Part shown: one piece after another, positions 1-10,755 of the stretch
Numbering within the stretch: the stretch's first letter is position 1
Layout: the number at the start of each line of letters is the position of its first letter
Assembly: GCA_037127255.1 (NCBI GenBank)
Contig: JBANSL010000009.1
Location: 17,249,975 to 17,313,974, forward strand
DNA: 64,000 nt
From: Persicaria tinctoria
Lineage: Eukaryota; Streptophyta; Magnoliopsida; Caryophyllales; Polygonaceae
Reading direction: 5' to 3'
The notes under the pieces: model-generated
What the model was told of the DNA's origin: nothing
Databases searched by the model: none
Seen by the model: the letters and a program-made list of their open reading frames with translations, nothing else
Position numbers and translations under genes: made by a program

Positions 1-547
1 TATCTTTTACTAGTTATTTCTTTTTCCTTTGGGTCCTGGATTTTCATTGTTAGCGGTTATACAGTTGTTTGTGTTCCTGGACCAATGACATGCTTGTCAA
101 ATTTCTATGACAGCTTAATTGAAATGCTTTCTCATAGTATGCAAGTGCTTACAGTAGATTGAATTACGTGAAAGATCCCAGAGATCTCTTTGCTAAAATG
201 CCGAAGAAGTTATTTTGTCTGATTCTTGTCTAGTCACCCCCACTCTGCTTAATTGAAAGTGCTTTCTTTTTTATATTCCTGTATTATGTCAATAGGAATA
301 AGATAAACCTTAATGAGATATAACATGAATCTGCCATGGACTTGTCTTTAGGGTGCTCAGTTTGGGAGTCCTTCAGTTTGTATTTAAGTTTACCAATTGC
401 TTCTTGTGCTGTGCATCTCTGATCACATTTTTTGGTGGTGCAGGCCTGGGATTTGTCTTACAATTCTCTGAATGGTTCAATTCTAGAGAACTTGGGACGA
501 TTGATTTTTTTGTGTATTCTGTAATATCATCATCTAGCTCCTGTTAT

Positions 548-613
548 AGCCTATTAGCTCAAATGGCAGAGCATTGTGTTACAATGGTGTGGGTTCGAGC
601 CCCACATAGGCTA
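548..613 (+). pseudogene. tRNA-like sequence (tRNA pseudogene or SINE head)
   Basis: A seven-pair acceptor stem (AGCCTAT with ATAGGCT), a D-arm (AGCTC ... GAGC) and a perfect five-pair T-arm (GTGGG, loop TTCGAGC, CCCAC) can be drawn. The anticodon arm is collapsed: ATTGT pairs with ACAAT around a loop of only three bases, so there is no usable anticodon. The internal polymerase III A and B boxes are recognisable. This argues for a tRNA-derived pseudogene or SINE head rather than a working tRNA. A related copy lies in the opposite direction at 871-939. Confidence 0.6.
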
Positions 614-870
614 ACTTGTTAAATCACTTGTTTCATATCCTTGCTAGGCAAGATGAACAATCATTGTGAAACATGTTTTACCAGCCAAAATCTACACATA
701 TCCACTAAACCATGGCATGAGAAGTCATGGATCAGTTTGTATATTCAGTTCCAAGAGCCTCAAAATGAAATCAAACCTTGCTGTCATAGTTTTGAAACCT
801 AGAATTGATGCATATAACTTCATTTGAAATGAATATAATGATTGTGTACATTGTTTAAGAGAACATATGT

Positions 871-939
871 GCCTATGTGGGAGTCGAACCCACGTCTTTG
901 TGCGCAAACACATCGCTCTACCAATTGAGCTAATAGGCT
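871..939 (-). pseudogene. tRNA-like sequence, inverted relative to 548-613
   Basis: Read on the minus strand it has a good A box (TAGCTCAATTGG), a good B box (GGTTCGACTCC), a perfect T-arm (GTGGG/CCCAC) and six acceptor pairs (GCCTAT/ATAGGC). The anticodon stem closes as TGTG/CACA around a six-base loop TTTGCG, one base short of normal, so a functional tRNA is doubtful. If read as a tRNA the anticodon would be nearest TGC, but the acceptor does not look like a normal plant tRNA-Ala. It shares the AGCCTATTAGCTCAA start with the copies at 548-613 and 33083-33155. Confidence 0.55.
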
Positions 940-1206
940 ATTTGTCAATCTAAACTTAATATTAGTTAGTCACATACAAAGTCAATCTAAACTTATCATG
1001 AAGACGAAGAAAATTTCAGAAAAAAAAAATGTTTTATCTTCACTAAAAAGGCAGTCACATTATCAATATACTACACGAATTTGACTAACATTCCAAGTAC
1101 AAAACTGTAATCAATATGGTAAAAACGAGATTATGTGTCAAAACCTCAAAAGAACAATGAATAGATATTTGACACAAGTCATCAATCAAAAAATCTCAGA
1201 AGTTCC

Positions 1207-1478
1207 TTAGCATTTATGTTTCTTGCCTTTAAATGAAGAACCTGCCTCTTTCCTTTCTTTCATGGCAAGAAGGTTTTCATCATACAAGTAATTTTCGTTC
1301 CTGAATAGATCAAAATCAAAAAGAAATAAGAGGCAAGTATAGCCCATTTTGTTTCCATGGAACATAAAGAAAAACACTTAATAGCACACCAACTTTCACG
1401 AAGAAAGTAATAAAGTTGAGATTTCTACCCAACAGCCCGTCCAAACAGTTCTTCGCTCTTTTCTTCTTTTAAGGTTTT
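1207..1478 (-). CDS. Last two exons of an unrecognised gene with a Lys-rich C-terminus (partial)
   Basis: On the minus strand an exon ending at 1429 reads into a GT donor. A 128-bp intron follows (1301-1428), closed by CAG, and the final exon 1300-1207 continues the frame to TAA at 1209-1207. The joined tail contains the segments EELFGRAVG and NENYLYDENLLAMKERK and ends in GSSFKGKKHKC. A basic C-terminus of this kind is common in nucleolar proteins, but I do not recognise the family and assign no function. The 5' limit of the upstream exon is uncertain, because stops lie a little further upstream. Clean splice borders and conserved phase support a real, though possibly broken, gene. No upstream exons were found. 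Confidence 0.45.
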
Positions 1479-1699
1479 TGAATCGAAAAAGGCACACAAA
1501 AATGAAACATTATTACATTCACATAATTCAATCTACTGTAAGCACTTGCAAATGCATACTATGAGAAAACATTTCAATTAAGCTGTCATAGAAATTTGAC
1601 AAGCATGTCATTGGTCTAGGAACACAAACAACTGTATAACCGCTAACAATGAAAATCCAGGACCCGAAGGAAAAAGAAATAACTAGTAAAAGATAAACA

Positions 1700-2600
1700 A
1701 GTCCCTTGATTTAGAAATTTGGAAGAATACAAAGAACAAGTCCTTAAACCAACATTTGAGTTGTTAGGGTTTCGAAATTTATGATTTTTGGAGTAATTCA
1801 CATTGCACAACCACAAATTAAGTATTTCACAACCGAGTATTTCACATTACACAATCACAAACTAAGCAATTCACACCCAATTACACACTAAACCCTAATT
1901 TTCGAAAAGGGGTTTGAAATCTCAGAGACATACCTGGCACCACCATCCGGTGGATTCCGACACCTCCAGAGGATGCGGTGTGACCGGCCTGTGTTGCCTC
2001 TCCCCTTCTTCCTTTCCCTGTCGACCTATGAAGCCTCTTCCCTTCTTCCTTCTTCTGTCGGCCTGTGTCGCCTCTATCGCAATCCCTTTCTTTCCTCCTC
2101 TGCTCGATCTTTCTTTTTTCTTTTTTAATTAAAAAAACTAACGGAGGAAAGCTTTTCTGTTAGTATTAACATGGTAAGGGCGCGAGGCGAAATTACCCTA
2201 AAACTCAGGGGTACCAGACGAAATATGCTAAACTCTTGTACACCCCGCGAAAAACGCTATACCTTGAGGGTACCTGGCGAAATTTCCGTTAAAAATAATA
2301 TAAAAATATTATTTTTAATTAATACGAACATATTTTGTACATAAATTAGCGAAATTTCAAGTTCATACTCCATATTATTTTGGTTCAAATTGATACTCCC
2401 TCTGATCCAAATGAAATATCCTTTGAACTTTTGTGCATATGTTTTTCAAGGAGGTAAAATTTTTATAAAATATTATTTTTTAATTATTTTTTTTGCTAAT
2501 TTCATACTTATTAGTAATAGGTATGAATTTATAATCAATTACGTTAATTGAAATGAGCCCCTCTCTTTGTAAAGTACGCGCGTCACATACTAAGGAAAAA
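1700..2600. other. Gene-free stretch with dispersed repeat fragments
   Basis: No convincing gene. At about 2160-2290 a short motif of the form GGTACC(A/T)GRCGAAAT is repeated imperfectly three times, and a related block recurs at 11870-11990, so this is a dispersed repeat. At about 2393 the sequence TACTCCCTCTGATCC resembles the left end of a Stowaway-type MITE, but no clear matching right end is visible. The rest is AT-rich. Confidence 0.5.
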
Positions 2601-3226
2601 CCCCTTTGAGTTCCTCTTCTCCGAAGCCCCATCTTAGCGTGTTTAAGGTTCCTGAATCCCTAATCTATGGTCGACACCCTTTTGATCTCCAAAATCAGAC
2701 TATCCACCCTATTCATCATCCTTATCTCGCAACCGGGAGTCAGATTTGGCCCTTTGATGGCAAGATTTCATTGGTGTGGTGTACGGTCTTCGATCGAAGC
2801 TTTTTATGTGAGTTTAGGTTTTATCCCCTTGATTTGAGTTTGTGCAACGTCGATTTCTTATTGTTGATTAAGGGTGAGTTGATTGTTGTTGATAAATCGA
2901 ATGGGCCTCCTCCCTGGCCACGATTCAGCTGTATAGAGATCGAATTGGAGCTTAGATGTGCGAAACTAGTTGGATGTTCATACTTGGTGATTGAAGAAAT
3001 TGGATGGGGGCTCTACTGTAAGGAAGTCTCTTCTTACTCGTTTCGTGAGTGGAATTGGGTTTGTGATTTCTCTAATCCCTCTAATCCCATTCTTCTCTCG
3101 ATTTCTCTCTATAAATATTGTTATCTGGGTGGGTGGGTTCTGCACAATATCCTCTTCTCTTCTTCTTCTCTTATCAAACATTCTAAAGCAAAATTCTCTA
3201 ACAAATTTGTTTATTTGTTGTTTGTG

Positions 3227-5980
3227 ATGGCTCCAACTGAGGTCGACAAGGGCAAAAAGTCCATGGTTGCAGATGATCCTGCTCCAAAAATGACAAAGCC
3301 TTCCAAGTGCAAAGGAAAGCCGAAGGGCTCTAAACTTGCTGAGGAGAATCCCATCTCCAATGATGGTGGTGATGTTGAGCATTCTGCAAAGGTTGAGCGA
3401 AAGGTTAGGAGGTGATCCATGAATCGGGAAAAACTCTTGGCTTTGCAAGGAACGGTTCAAGAAAATATCTCAATGCTCCATCAATCATCGATCTTTGCCA
3501 CTATTATTGGGGAACCGATGGAAGCGAAGGTTGTCAGGAAGAGAATGAGGTATGTTTGGAAAACCCTATCTGGTGGCTTTCAACTCAGACTAATTGCTAA
3601 CAATTGGTTTAAATTGAGGTTTGATCTTGTTGAGGACCGAACATGGGTTTGGGACAACCGTCCCTTCCATGTTTCTGGGCAACTCATTATCCTTCGACCT
3701 TGGGCTTGGATTTTGATCCATGGACTGAGTCTATTGCTTTATTGGATTTATGGATAAGATTTCCCGGACTACCTGCTAAGTATGTCCATGAGGAAATCTT
3801 GAAGGCCGGATATTGTGAAGGTAAACAAACTAGGGAATGTGTTTAAGGTGTCTTCTTTTAATGATAAAGGTGTAAGACCCAGGGTCTTAAGAGGCGTCAG
3901 CGCATGCCACCTAGCCCTCTCAGGTCCATTGTCCTGACTTAGAGCCTGAAAAGGAACAGCTCTTGTGACAACGGTAGGGATTGAATCACTTATAAATCAC
4001 TCCCAACATCTTTATGATATCCGATGTAGGACGGGGGTGTTACAATCTCCCCCACTTAAAGCACTGACGACCCCGTCATGCCCAAGGGATTGCCCTCCGG
4101 GTGAAGCATACCCGAGGATACTGTCGGAGTACCTCCGGGCCCGGAGTCGGCTCTGATACCATCTGTAAGACCCGGGGTCTTAAGAGGCGACAACCCATGC
4201 CACCTAGCTCTCTCATGTTCGTTGTCCTCACTTGGAGCCTGAAAAGGAAGAGCTCTTGTGACATGGGTACGGCTTGAATCACTTATAAATCACTCCAAAC
4301 ATCTTTATGATATCTGATGTGGGACGGGGTGTTACAATCTCCCCCACTTAAAGCATTGACGACCCCGTCATGCCCAAGATACTGCCCTCCAAGAAGAGCG
4401 TACTCGAGCATACTATCGAAGTACCTCCGAGCCCGAAGTCGGTTCTGATACCATCTGTAAGACCCGGGGTCTTAAGAGGCGCCAGCCCATGCCACCTAGC
4501 CCTCTCAGGTCTGTTGTCCTCACTTGGAGCCTGAAAAGGAAGAGCTCTTGTGACATTGGTAAGGCTTGAATCACGTATAAATCACTCCCAACATCCTTAT
4601 GATATCCGATGTTGGACGGTGGTGTTACAATCTCCCCCACTTAAAGCACTGACAACCCCGTCAGGCCTAAGGGACTGCCCTCCGGGTGGTGCATACCCGA
4701 TCATACTATCGGAGTACCTCCGGGCCCGGAGTCAGCTTTGATACCATCTGTAAGACCGGGGTCTTAAGAGGCGCCAGCCCATGCCACCTAGCTCTCTAAG
4801 GTCTGTTGTCCTCACTTGGAGCCTGAAAAGGAAGAGCTCTTGTGATAAGGGTAGGGCTTGAATCACTTATAAATCACTCCCAACATCCTTATGATATCCG
4901 ATGTGGGACGAGGGTGTTACAAAAGGTGCTCATTTTCGTTATCCTAGAGTGTGTGTCTCGGTTGATATAACAAAAATCTCTGAAAGGGAAGTGTTTGTGA
5001 TAAATGAATCTGGTAAAGTTGAATCACATCCTATGTGATTTGAGGATTTCCCTTTGGGGTGTGAGAGTTGTGGTGAATCTGATCATTTGTTTGAGACATG
5101 TCCTCGTAGAAACCTCTATAACATGGGGGTTGTGGGTGGTGTGCAGATTCCTATGATGGGCCCTTCACTGCCTGAGAAAAATGTGCAAGAGCAATGGGAT
5201 GGTGAGTGGGTGAAAGTGGCTGCCATGAAGCCCCATTTGCGCCATCCTCCCATGTTTGGCCATTCCAAGGATGAATTGCTTAAGTATTTTGGGAAGAATA
5301 TGACAATATATCTCTTTTGACTTTTCAAGCTCTAAGTCCCCTGGTAGCTATGTGGGTAACTCCTCTGCTCTTACTCTTTGCTCTATTGTAATTAATGTTG
5401 GCATTGTCATTAATCTTGCTCCTTTCTCCATTGTGATGCCTACGGTTCTTCCCTTGGTTGAGGCGCCCCCAAATGATGAGAAACCCGAATTTCAGAAGGA
5501 ATTGCAACTCGATCTTCATCCTTCTGCTGCCAATGATGATGATTACATTATGTTTGATGAAGAAGAGTTCCTGGAGGAGTGCTTGGTGTCTGAAGGGCTT
5601 GCTGATCTTGCGGTTACACAGGCTGACTATGAGGTAATCTTTAGGGATGTACCTCCTTCTGTGGAATTCAACTTGCCAGATTTGAGCCACCCAGGGCGCT
5701 TAGCTGAGTCAATTTAGGATCCCTTCTTGACACCAGATGTGTCTCCAGCCATTGCAAACCAACAGTCACCAAGTGGTGCTTCAAAATCTGAGTCCGGAAA
5801 GCAAAAGATGAAGATCGAGGAGGGTGATTCAGCTTGCTCCACCATGACTCTGATGGGTGGTAGCATCAAGAAAGGGAAGCATGAGTAGGACATCCTTGCA
5901 GTGGCAGATGAGAGCCCTCGGTGGTGGCTTCGTGTGGTTCCCTGCCAAGTCTCGAATAAGGCCACTTCTCTATGAATGGT
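3227..5980 (+). pseudogene. LINE ORF1 (DUF4283 domain and zinc knuckle), broken
   Basis: The likely start is the ATG at 3227 (MAPTEVDKGKK, a Lys-rich beginning). The frame stops at 3413-3415 and resumes in another frame from about 3419 with a DUF4283-like block (segments VRKRMRYVWKTLSGG, RTWVWDNRPFHVSGQLI). A frameshift near 3720 moves the next segment (IRFPGLPAKYV) to a third frame. The TRIM array then splits the gene. Downstream, 5054-5105 encodes a CX2C zinc-knuckle start (CESCGESDHLFETCPRR), confirming the continuation. An acidic, Pro-containing tail runs from about 5352 to 5716. In this family ORF1 binds RNA in the ribonucleoprotein particle. This copy cannot make an intact protein. Confidence 0.8.
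3871..4921 (-). mobile_element. Tandem TRIM retrotransposon array: four LTRs, three internal domains
   Basis: LTR-like units of 173-174 bp lie at 3871-4044, 4164-4336, 4456-4629 and 4749-4921, separated by three spacers of about 119 bp. On the minus strand each LTR starts TGTAACA and ends CTTACA, is followed after two bases by a TGGTATCAGAGCC-like primer-binding site for initiator tRNA-Met, and is preceded by a purine tract (AAGTGGGGGAGA). These are the hallmarks of a terminal-repeat retrotransposon in miniature, which has no coding capacity and is mobilised in trans. The whole array is flanked by the 5-bp duplication AAAGG (3866-3870 and 4922-4926), so it sits in the LINE as one unit. The outermost LTRs end exactly at the duplication. 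Confidence 0.92.
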
Positions 5981-6014
5981 TTATGTCTCTAGTCATGGTC
6001 TCTAATATCTCTTA

Positions 6015-6497
6015 ATGTTTTTTAGGTTATGTATTAGGACTGTTGTGGCAAAAAAAAATCCAAGAAATAAGTTATATATGATTGTAATGTGTGTATCTGG
6101 TATTAGGGACAGATGTTTGGAACACAAATGGCTTAACCTTGTTGACTGGTGTTTTAGGTGGAAAGTTATGTATGACAAATATGTAAGACATGTAAGGTAT
6201 GAAATGAATGAGCTATCAATTAACTCAAGGAGCCTTTGGTTTAAAGTATGGATATGTCCTGCTGTTGCATTGTGTAAACATCGGTTAATAACCAAGTTTT
6301 GGAAGACTAGGTTCGATTGTGTTGACTATTATATGTCGAGTAACTCTGGTAAAGGATTCATGGTCTTAAGATACACACTTTGGATAATAGAAAGTATAGA
6401 AAATAACAAATTGGCGAAAATTAAAAAAGACAGTTGGTATTTTCCGTCAAAAGAAGTGCAACTGTGGCTTCTGACGGACTCAGTTATCAAAAAATGA
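6015..6497 (+). other. Open stretch of 160 codons between LINE ORF1 and endonuclease, unrecognised
   Basis: This frame lies where the spacer between ORF1 and ORF2 of a plant LINE normally is. The translation is rich in W, R, K and C and has no motif I can place. It begins just after the ORF1 remnants and ends just before the endonuclease block starting near 6500. It could be a decayed part of the LINE or a separate insertion. I assign no function. Confidence 0.25.
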
Positions 6498-6499
6498 AA

Positions 6500-7205
6500 A
6501 TCTGTTTTTAGAATGTGAGAGGGTTGGGAAACACTAATATATGGAAGGATCTTAAGTCAATGTGTATCAATAATCATATCTCAATCATGGCAGTTGTGGA
6601 AATTAGAACAGACAAAATTCCACAGGAAAAAACATGGCAGTCCACGGGTTTTAATAAAGCAGTTTGGTCTACAGGAAATGGTAGAGCGGCGGGAGGCATT
6701 TGTTTACTCTGGAATGAGAATTCTCTCATAAATGAATCAGTCGATGTGGAAACTGTATTGCCAAGATTAATTCGTGTTAAGTATTCATGCTCCGGAAAAA
6801 ATTTCACATGAATGTTATTCTTCATCTATGGCCCTCTGCATGCATTAGAGAATTGAAAGACTCGTTTATGCAAGATCTAACGAACATAATAATTAACGAA
6901 GAATTACCATGTCTTGTGATAAGTGATATGAATGAAATTGGTCATAGTAGTGAAAAATTAGGAGGAATATCTAAAGTCAATCAAGATATGTGAGACTAAA
7001 CCAATTCAAAAACCAATGTTCCATGCTCGACATCCCATCTTCGGGAAATCAATTTACGTGGAGGAAGAAAATGGAATGGGAGGACAATATCTTAGAGAAG
7101 CTTCATCGAGTCTTAGTACAACATAGATTCTTAGAAAACTTCCCTGATCTAGCTACTTATAATGGAGGTTTCACCGTCTCAGATCATTGTCCAATATCGT
7201 AATAT
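6500..7205 (+). pseudogene. LINE endonuclease (EEP/APE-like) domain, broken
   Basis: The block opens with an NVRGLGN segment, the characteristic start of plant LINE ORF2 endonucleases. It continues with RAAGGICLLWNE and, after a stop near 6810 and frame changes, DMNEIGHSSEK and FTWRKK segments, ending in a VSDHCPIS segment typical of the catalytic His region. This domain nicks target DNA for target-primed reverse transcription. At least three frames are needed to read it, so it is inactive as encoded. Confidence 0.75.
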
Positions 7206-7514
7206 AAACTCCGGAATAGAATTCACGACACCGCCATTTAAGTTCGAAAACATGTGGATACAAAGAAGGTATTTTAGGAATATAGTAAAACAAGTATGGA
7301 GAATTAGATGTAGTGGATCGGCAATGTATAGGCTTGTGTATAAAACTAAAATCCTCAAAGGAAAGGCAAAAGAGTGGAATAAGAAAACCTTTGGGAATAT
7401 TTTTCGTCAAATGGAGCAAGTAGAGAATGAGTTAGTCAAAATTCAATCTAATAATATAGGTTGGATCTGACTCGAGTAATGCAAGGGAAAAACAAATGAT
7501 AGTTAAAAAAAAAA

Positions 7515-9180
7515 AAGTTGTTACGGTTTCAGAAAGAGTATTGGGGTCAGCAAGCAAAATCTAAACACATAAAACTAGCATATTCTAAGACGGCTTATTT
7601 TCATAGAGTAACTTCGGGAAGACGAAATAGGAAAATAATAAAAAGTATTACCACATCTACCGAGACAAATATTATCGGAGAAAAAAAAATATTAGAAATT
7701 AAATTCGTAATGATTTTGAGAGGGAGGTTCTCAAGAGAACAGATAAACATGACACTTCTTGATGAGTATCTTGATCTAATCCCGGCTTCCATAACTGAAG
7801 AGAAAAATAGGAGTCTTATCCAACAACCAAATAACGGAGAAATAAAAAATGTGGTTTGGTCTTTATGCCTCAATAAATCCCCAGGACCTGGCAGAATGAC
7901 GGCGGAGTTTTATAAATCTTATTGGGGCATAGTTGAGGTGATGTCGTTCAGGCGGTTAAGGCTTTCTTCCATTCTGGACGATTACTCCAACGGATTAATC
8001 ATACCTTCATCACTTTGTTGCCTAAATGTGACAATCCCGATAAAACATCGGATTATAGACCCATCAGTCTGTGTGCTACGATCTACAAGATTATATCAAG
8101 AATCCTAACGGAAAGACTAAAAAAAGTGATTGGAAAATTAATTCATCCGTTTCAAGGAGCATTTGTTTCTGATAGAGCTATTCAAGAAAATATCCTGATT
8201 GCTCACGAGATTTTCCATTCATTAAAATCTAGAAAAGGGGGTGAAAGGTTGGCTGCCAATTAAACTAGACATGAAGAAAGCATATGATATGGTCGATTGG
8301 ACTTTCACGGAGGCTGTTATGAGAAAATTTGGGTTTACCCCCCAATTTATCAATTTAATTATGGAATGTGTAACAACTGTTTTGTTTTCCATATTAGTCA
8401 ATAATGGCCCAACGGAGGTTTTCAAGTCATCGAGAGGATTAAGACAAGGTGATCCATTATCCCCGTGTCTTTTTATTCTCGGTGCAGAAGTGCTTGCAAA
8501 GAAATTAACAATGGAATCTAATTTCAATGAATCCGGTATTGGTTTTCGATTTAGTCACTTGGGGCCAAGAATTCCTTTTTTGGCCTTCGCCGATGATATT
8601 ATCATTTTCACAAAAGAAAATCTATCAACATGTGAAAAGGTTAGGTTGATTGTTGATGATTATTGTCGAATCCCGGGACAAAAAGTCAACTATGATAAAT
8701 CTGGCTTTCAAGGATCACCGGGGATTCAGTAATCAAGAATACCCATGATTGAAGGATGTCTAAACATTTTCAAACATACGAAACTTGATAAGTACTTGAA
8801 GTGCCCGATAGTTAATTAATAAACTGACATTTGAAGAAATTATTAGTAAAACAACTGGCCAATTAGCAAAGTGGAAATCTGACTCTCTATCCCAACATGA
8901 CAGATCAATCCTAGTCAACTCAAATTTGGCATCAAAACCCCTCTTTTCTATGCAGAGCTTCATGCTCCCGGTATCCATACATTCAAGCCTAGATAAAATT
9001 AACAGGTCATTCTTCTGAAACAAAGACCTCCAATATAAGTCGTTAATTGGATGGGACAAAGTGTGCAGATCAAAAGCAAATGGGGGAATGGGATTGAGAA
9101 AAACAAAAGAGATGAATGAGGCATTGCAAATGAAACTAATTTGGAAAATTATAGCATAACCGGATAACAGCTGGGTCAAA
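7515..9180 (+). pseudogene. LINE reverse transcriptase, broken
   Basis: Successive frames carry the expected order. NKSPGPG (about 7870) is followed by YRPISLCATIYKIISRIL (about 8055), QGAFVSDRAIQENI, LDMKKAYDMVDW (about 8265), RGLRQGDPLSPCLFIL (about 8430) and the catalytic FADD box (FADDIIIF, about 8585). The C-terminal part, with GGMGLRKTKEMNEALQMKL (about 9085), follows with in-frame stops at 9016-9018 and near 9160. The catalytic Asp pair is present, but frameshifts near 7950 and 8260 and several stops make the gene dead. The minus-strand open frame at 8760-9179 is only a shadow of this region. Confidence 0.85.
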
Positions 9181-9198
9181 ATTATTAATTATAAATAG

Positions 9199-10710
9199 TT
9201 GAAATCAACATCAATTCTAAATTATGACAAAAAGGGGAATGCATCTTGGCAATGGTCACAGCTCCAAAAATTAATACAACCTTTTAAGGGAGGAATTGCT
9301 TGGTCAGCCGGGGATGGTAAAACAATTAAGTTCTGGAGGGACAAATGGGTGACAGGTCAGGATATTTACAGTAATTGTCTAGAGCCAAATAAAACTAACT
9401 GGGAGGAAACTGTTGATCAATATATCCTAAATGGGGAATGGAATGGGGGAAAATTGAGAACAGTTTTACCAAGCGAAATCACACAATAGATATTCCTCTT
9501 CCGAAAAATCACATACAGGACAGAATGTATTGGTGGTCAGATAAAAAAGGGATGTTCACAACTGCAAATGCATATAACCTCAACATGAGATCTACCATGG
9601 CAATGGGGGATGATAATGCATGGATCTGGAAGATTAATGCCCCTCCCAAGATTAAAAACTTCTTATGGAGGATATGTCATAATGGACTCCCGATGGTTGC
9701 TAGGCTAGCAAGTAGAGATATAGCAATTCCATCATATTGTGTCATGTGTAATCACCACGAGGAAGATGCCACGCACTTATATTTCGAATGTAAATACTCG
9801 CAAACGTGTTCAAGTTTCTCACCAAAGGTGAAATCAGAACTCTCGAACTACATAAGACATCTAGGAATATTGAATCAATAATGACAAAGCTTAATGGATT
9901 ATTAACCCCCCAACAAAAACAATTGATGGCTTTTCAATGGTGGACCATTTGGCTAGTACACAACAACCTAATCTTTCAGCAACAAAAGTTACCAAACACA
10001 GAAGGTTACATTAAAAAGGTGGAAACACAGATGAGAGAATGGAACAAAGCAGAAAAGATTTACACTAGCTGCAATGATGCTCCTAATCAGCGACAAGAAA
10101 TTGTAAGAAAAGTCTCCAAAAGAATCAGATCAGAGAAATGGAAGAAACCGTCGATCGGGAAAATGAAATTAAAGTTTGATGGGTCCGCGTCATCACAAAG
10201 GCCAAGCTCAATTGCATACATCATTCACAACAACTTAGGAGACCCAGTGGCATTGGGGGTGTGATCTAATTGGCAACCAACCGGTTCGGGTCCTTTGCAG
10301 GCTAGGGCTCGGACCCGTGGGGGATTAGTCGACAACCTCGGAACCCCCACGTCATAAAAAAAAAAAAAAATTGGCAACCAATCACCTCTAATGTCGGAAG
10401 CACTAGCACTGAGAGCAGGAATCTAAGAGCTATAGAATTAAAAATCCCAAAACTAATTGTGGAAGGAGATTCGCGAATTATAATTGACTACCTTAACTCT
10501 AAAGTCAAATGTCCATGGGAAATCAAGTTAATAATGTCGGATATTAGCACTATCCTTACCGGGTTTCACGAAGTTTCGTTCTCCCACATCCATCGTAAAG
10601 GCAACTGCGTGGCAGATAAGGTTGCACACCTTGCTCATGTTGCCCCTAACCCTATCCTTCACACTGAACCAGGTCTTGCCGACCTCATCCGAAAGGATGC
10701 TATCAGTTAG
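9199..10710 (+). pseudogene. LINE zf-RVT and RNase H region, broken
   Basis: A zf-RVT domain is clear at 9630-9800 (PPKIKNFLWRICHNGLP followed by a CVMCNHHEEDATHLYFEC zinc-binding segment). After a frame change, an RNase H domain begins near 10165 (MKLKFDGSASS) and continues after the SINE-like insert as VEGDSRIIIDYLN (about 10459) and HIHRKGNCVADKVAHLA (about 10590). It ends at the stop 10708-10710. The acidic residues of the RNase H fold are visible in these segments. A related minus-strand copy of the same module is at 42023-43060. Confidence 0.82.
10270..10381 (+). mobile_element. SINE-like insertion with 11-bp target duplication
   Basis: About 90 bp (10281-10370) interrupts the LINE RNase H frame and is flanked by perfect direct repeats TTGGCAACCAA at 10270-10280 and 10371-10381. 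The insert starts at a B-box-like sequence (CGGTTCGGGTCC), contains GGGGGATTAGTCG and ends in a run of about 15 A. Poly(A) plus a target duplication longer than 10 bp indicates L1-mediated retroposition. The lack of an A box suggests a 5'-truncated tRNA-derived SINE. Family assignment is an inference. Confidence 0.8.
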
Positions 10711-10755
10711 CGCTCGTGCGCATCCGTATTTTTACTCAGTAAAAAAAATAAGTAT

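Larger units (their letters stand above)
1..1695. repeat. Inverted repeat with arms about 1-173 and 1519-1695
   Basis: The first roughly 173 bases are repeated in reverse complement at 1519-1695 with few differences, so the region could fold back on itself around a spacer of about 1.35 kb. The left arm probably starts before the window. The right arm lies upstream (minus-strand sense) of the exon at 1429-1478 and looks like intron sequence of that gene, so the left arm is probably an inverted copy of the same intron. Two tRNA-like sequences sit inside the spacer, also in opposite orientation. No transposon termini were recognised. Confidence 0.75.
2600..10750 (+). mobile_element. Decayed L1-type LINE retrotransposon, interrupted by TRIM and SINE insertions
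   Basis: In order on the plus strand are an ORF1 with a DUF4283-type domain and a zinc knuckle, an endonuclease, a reverse transcriptase, a zf-RVT domain and an RNase H. This is the architecture of plant L1-like non-LTR retrotransposons. Many stops and frameshifts separate the domains, so it is not autonomous. It ends near a short A-rich tail around 10740. The 5' boundary is approximate and I did not find a convincing target duplication. Removing the TRIM array (3871-4921) and the SINE-like insert (about 10281-10370) leaves roughly 7 kb, a normal full-length size. It abuts a CACTA terminus at 10756. Confidence 0.9.

Noticed and set aside
548..939. Functional tRNA genes
   Set aside because: One anticodon loop has three bases and the other six; neither gives a normal seven-base anticodon loop.
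2393..2600. A second Stowaway MITE
   Set aside because: Only a left-end-like sequence is seen; no matching right inverted repeat or TA duplication could be shown.
3871..4921. TRIM of the Cassandra type carrying 5S rRNA in its LTRs
   Set aside because: The LTRs show no 5S rRNA internal control region that I can see.
8760..9179. Minus-strand protein of 139 aa
   Set aside because: It is the antisense shadow of the C-terminal LINE reverse transcriptase, whose plus-strand translation shows the expected motif GGMGLRKTKEMNEALQ.
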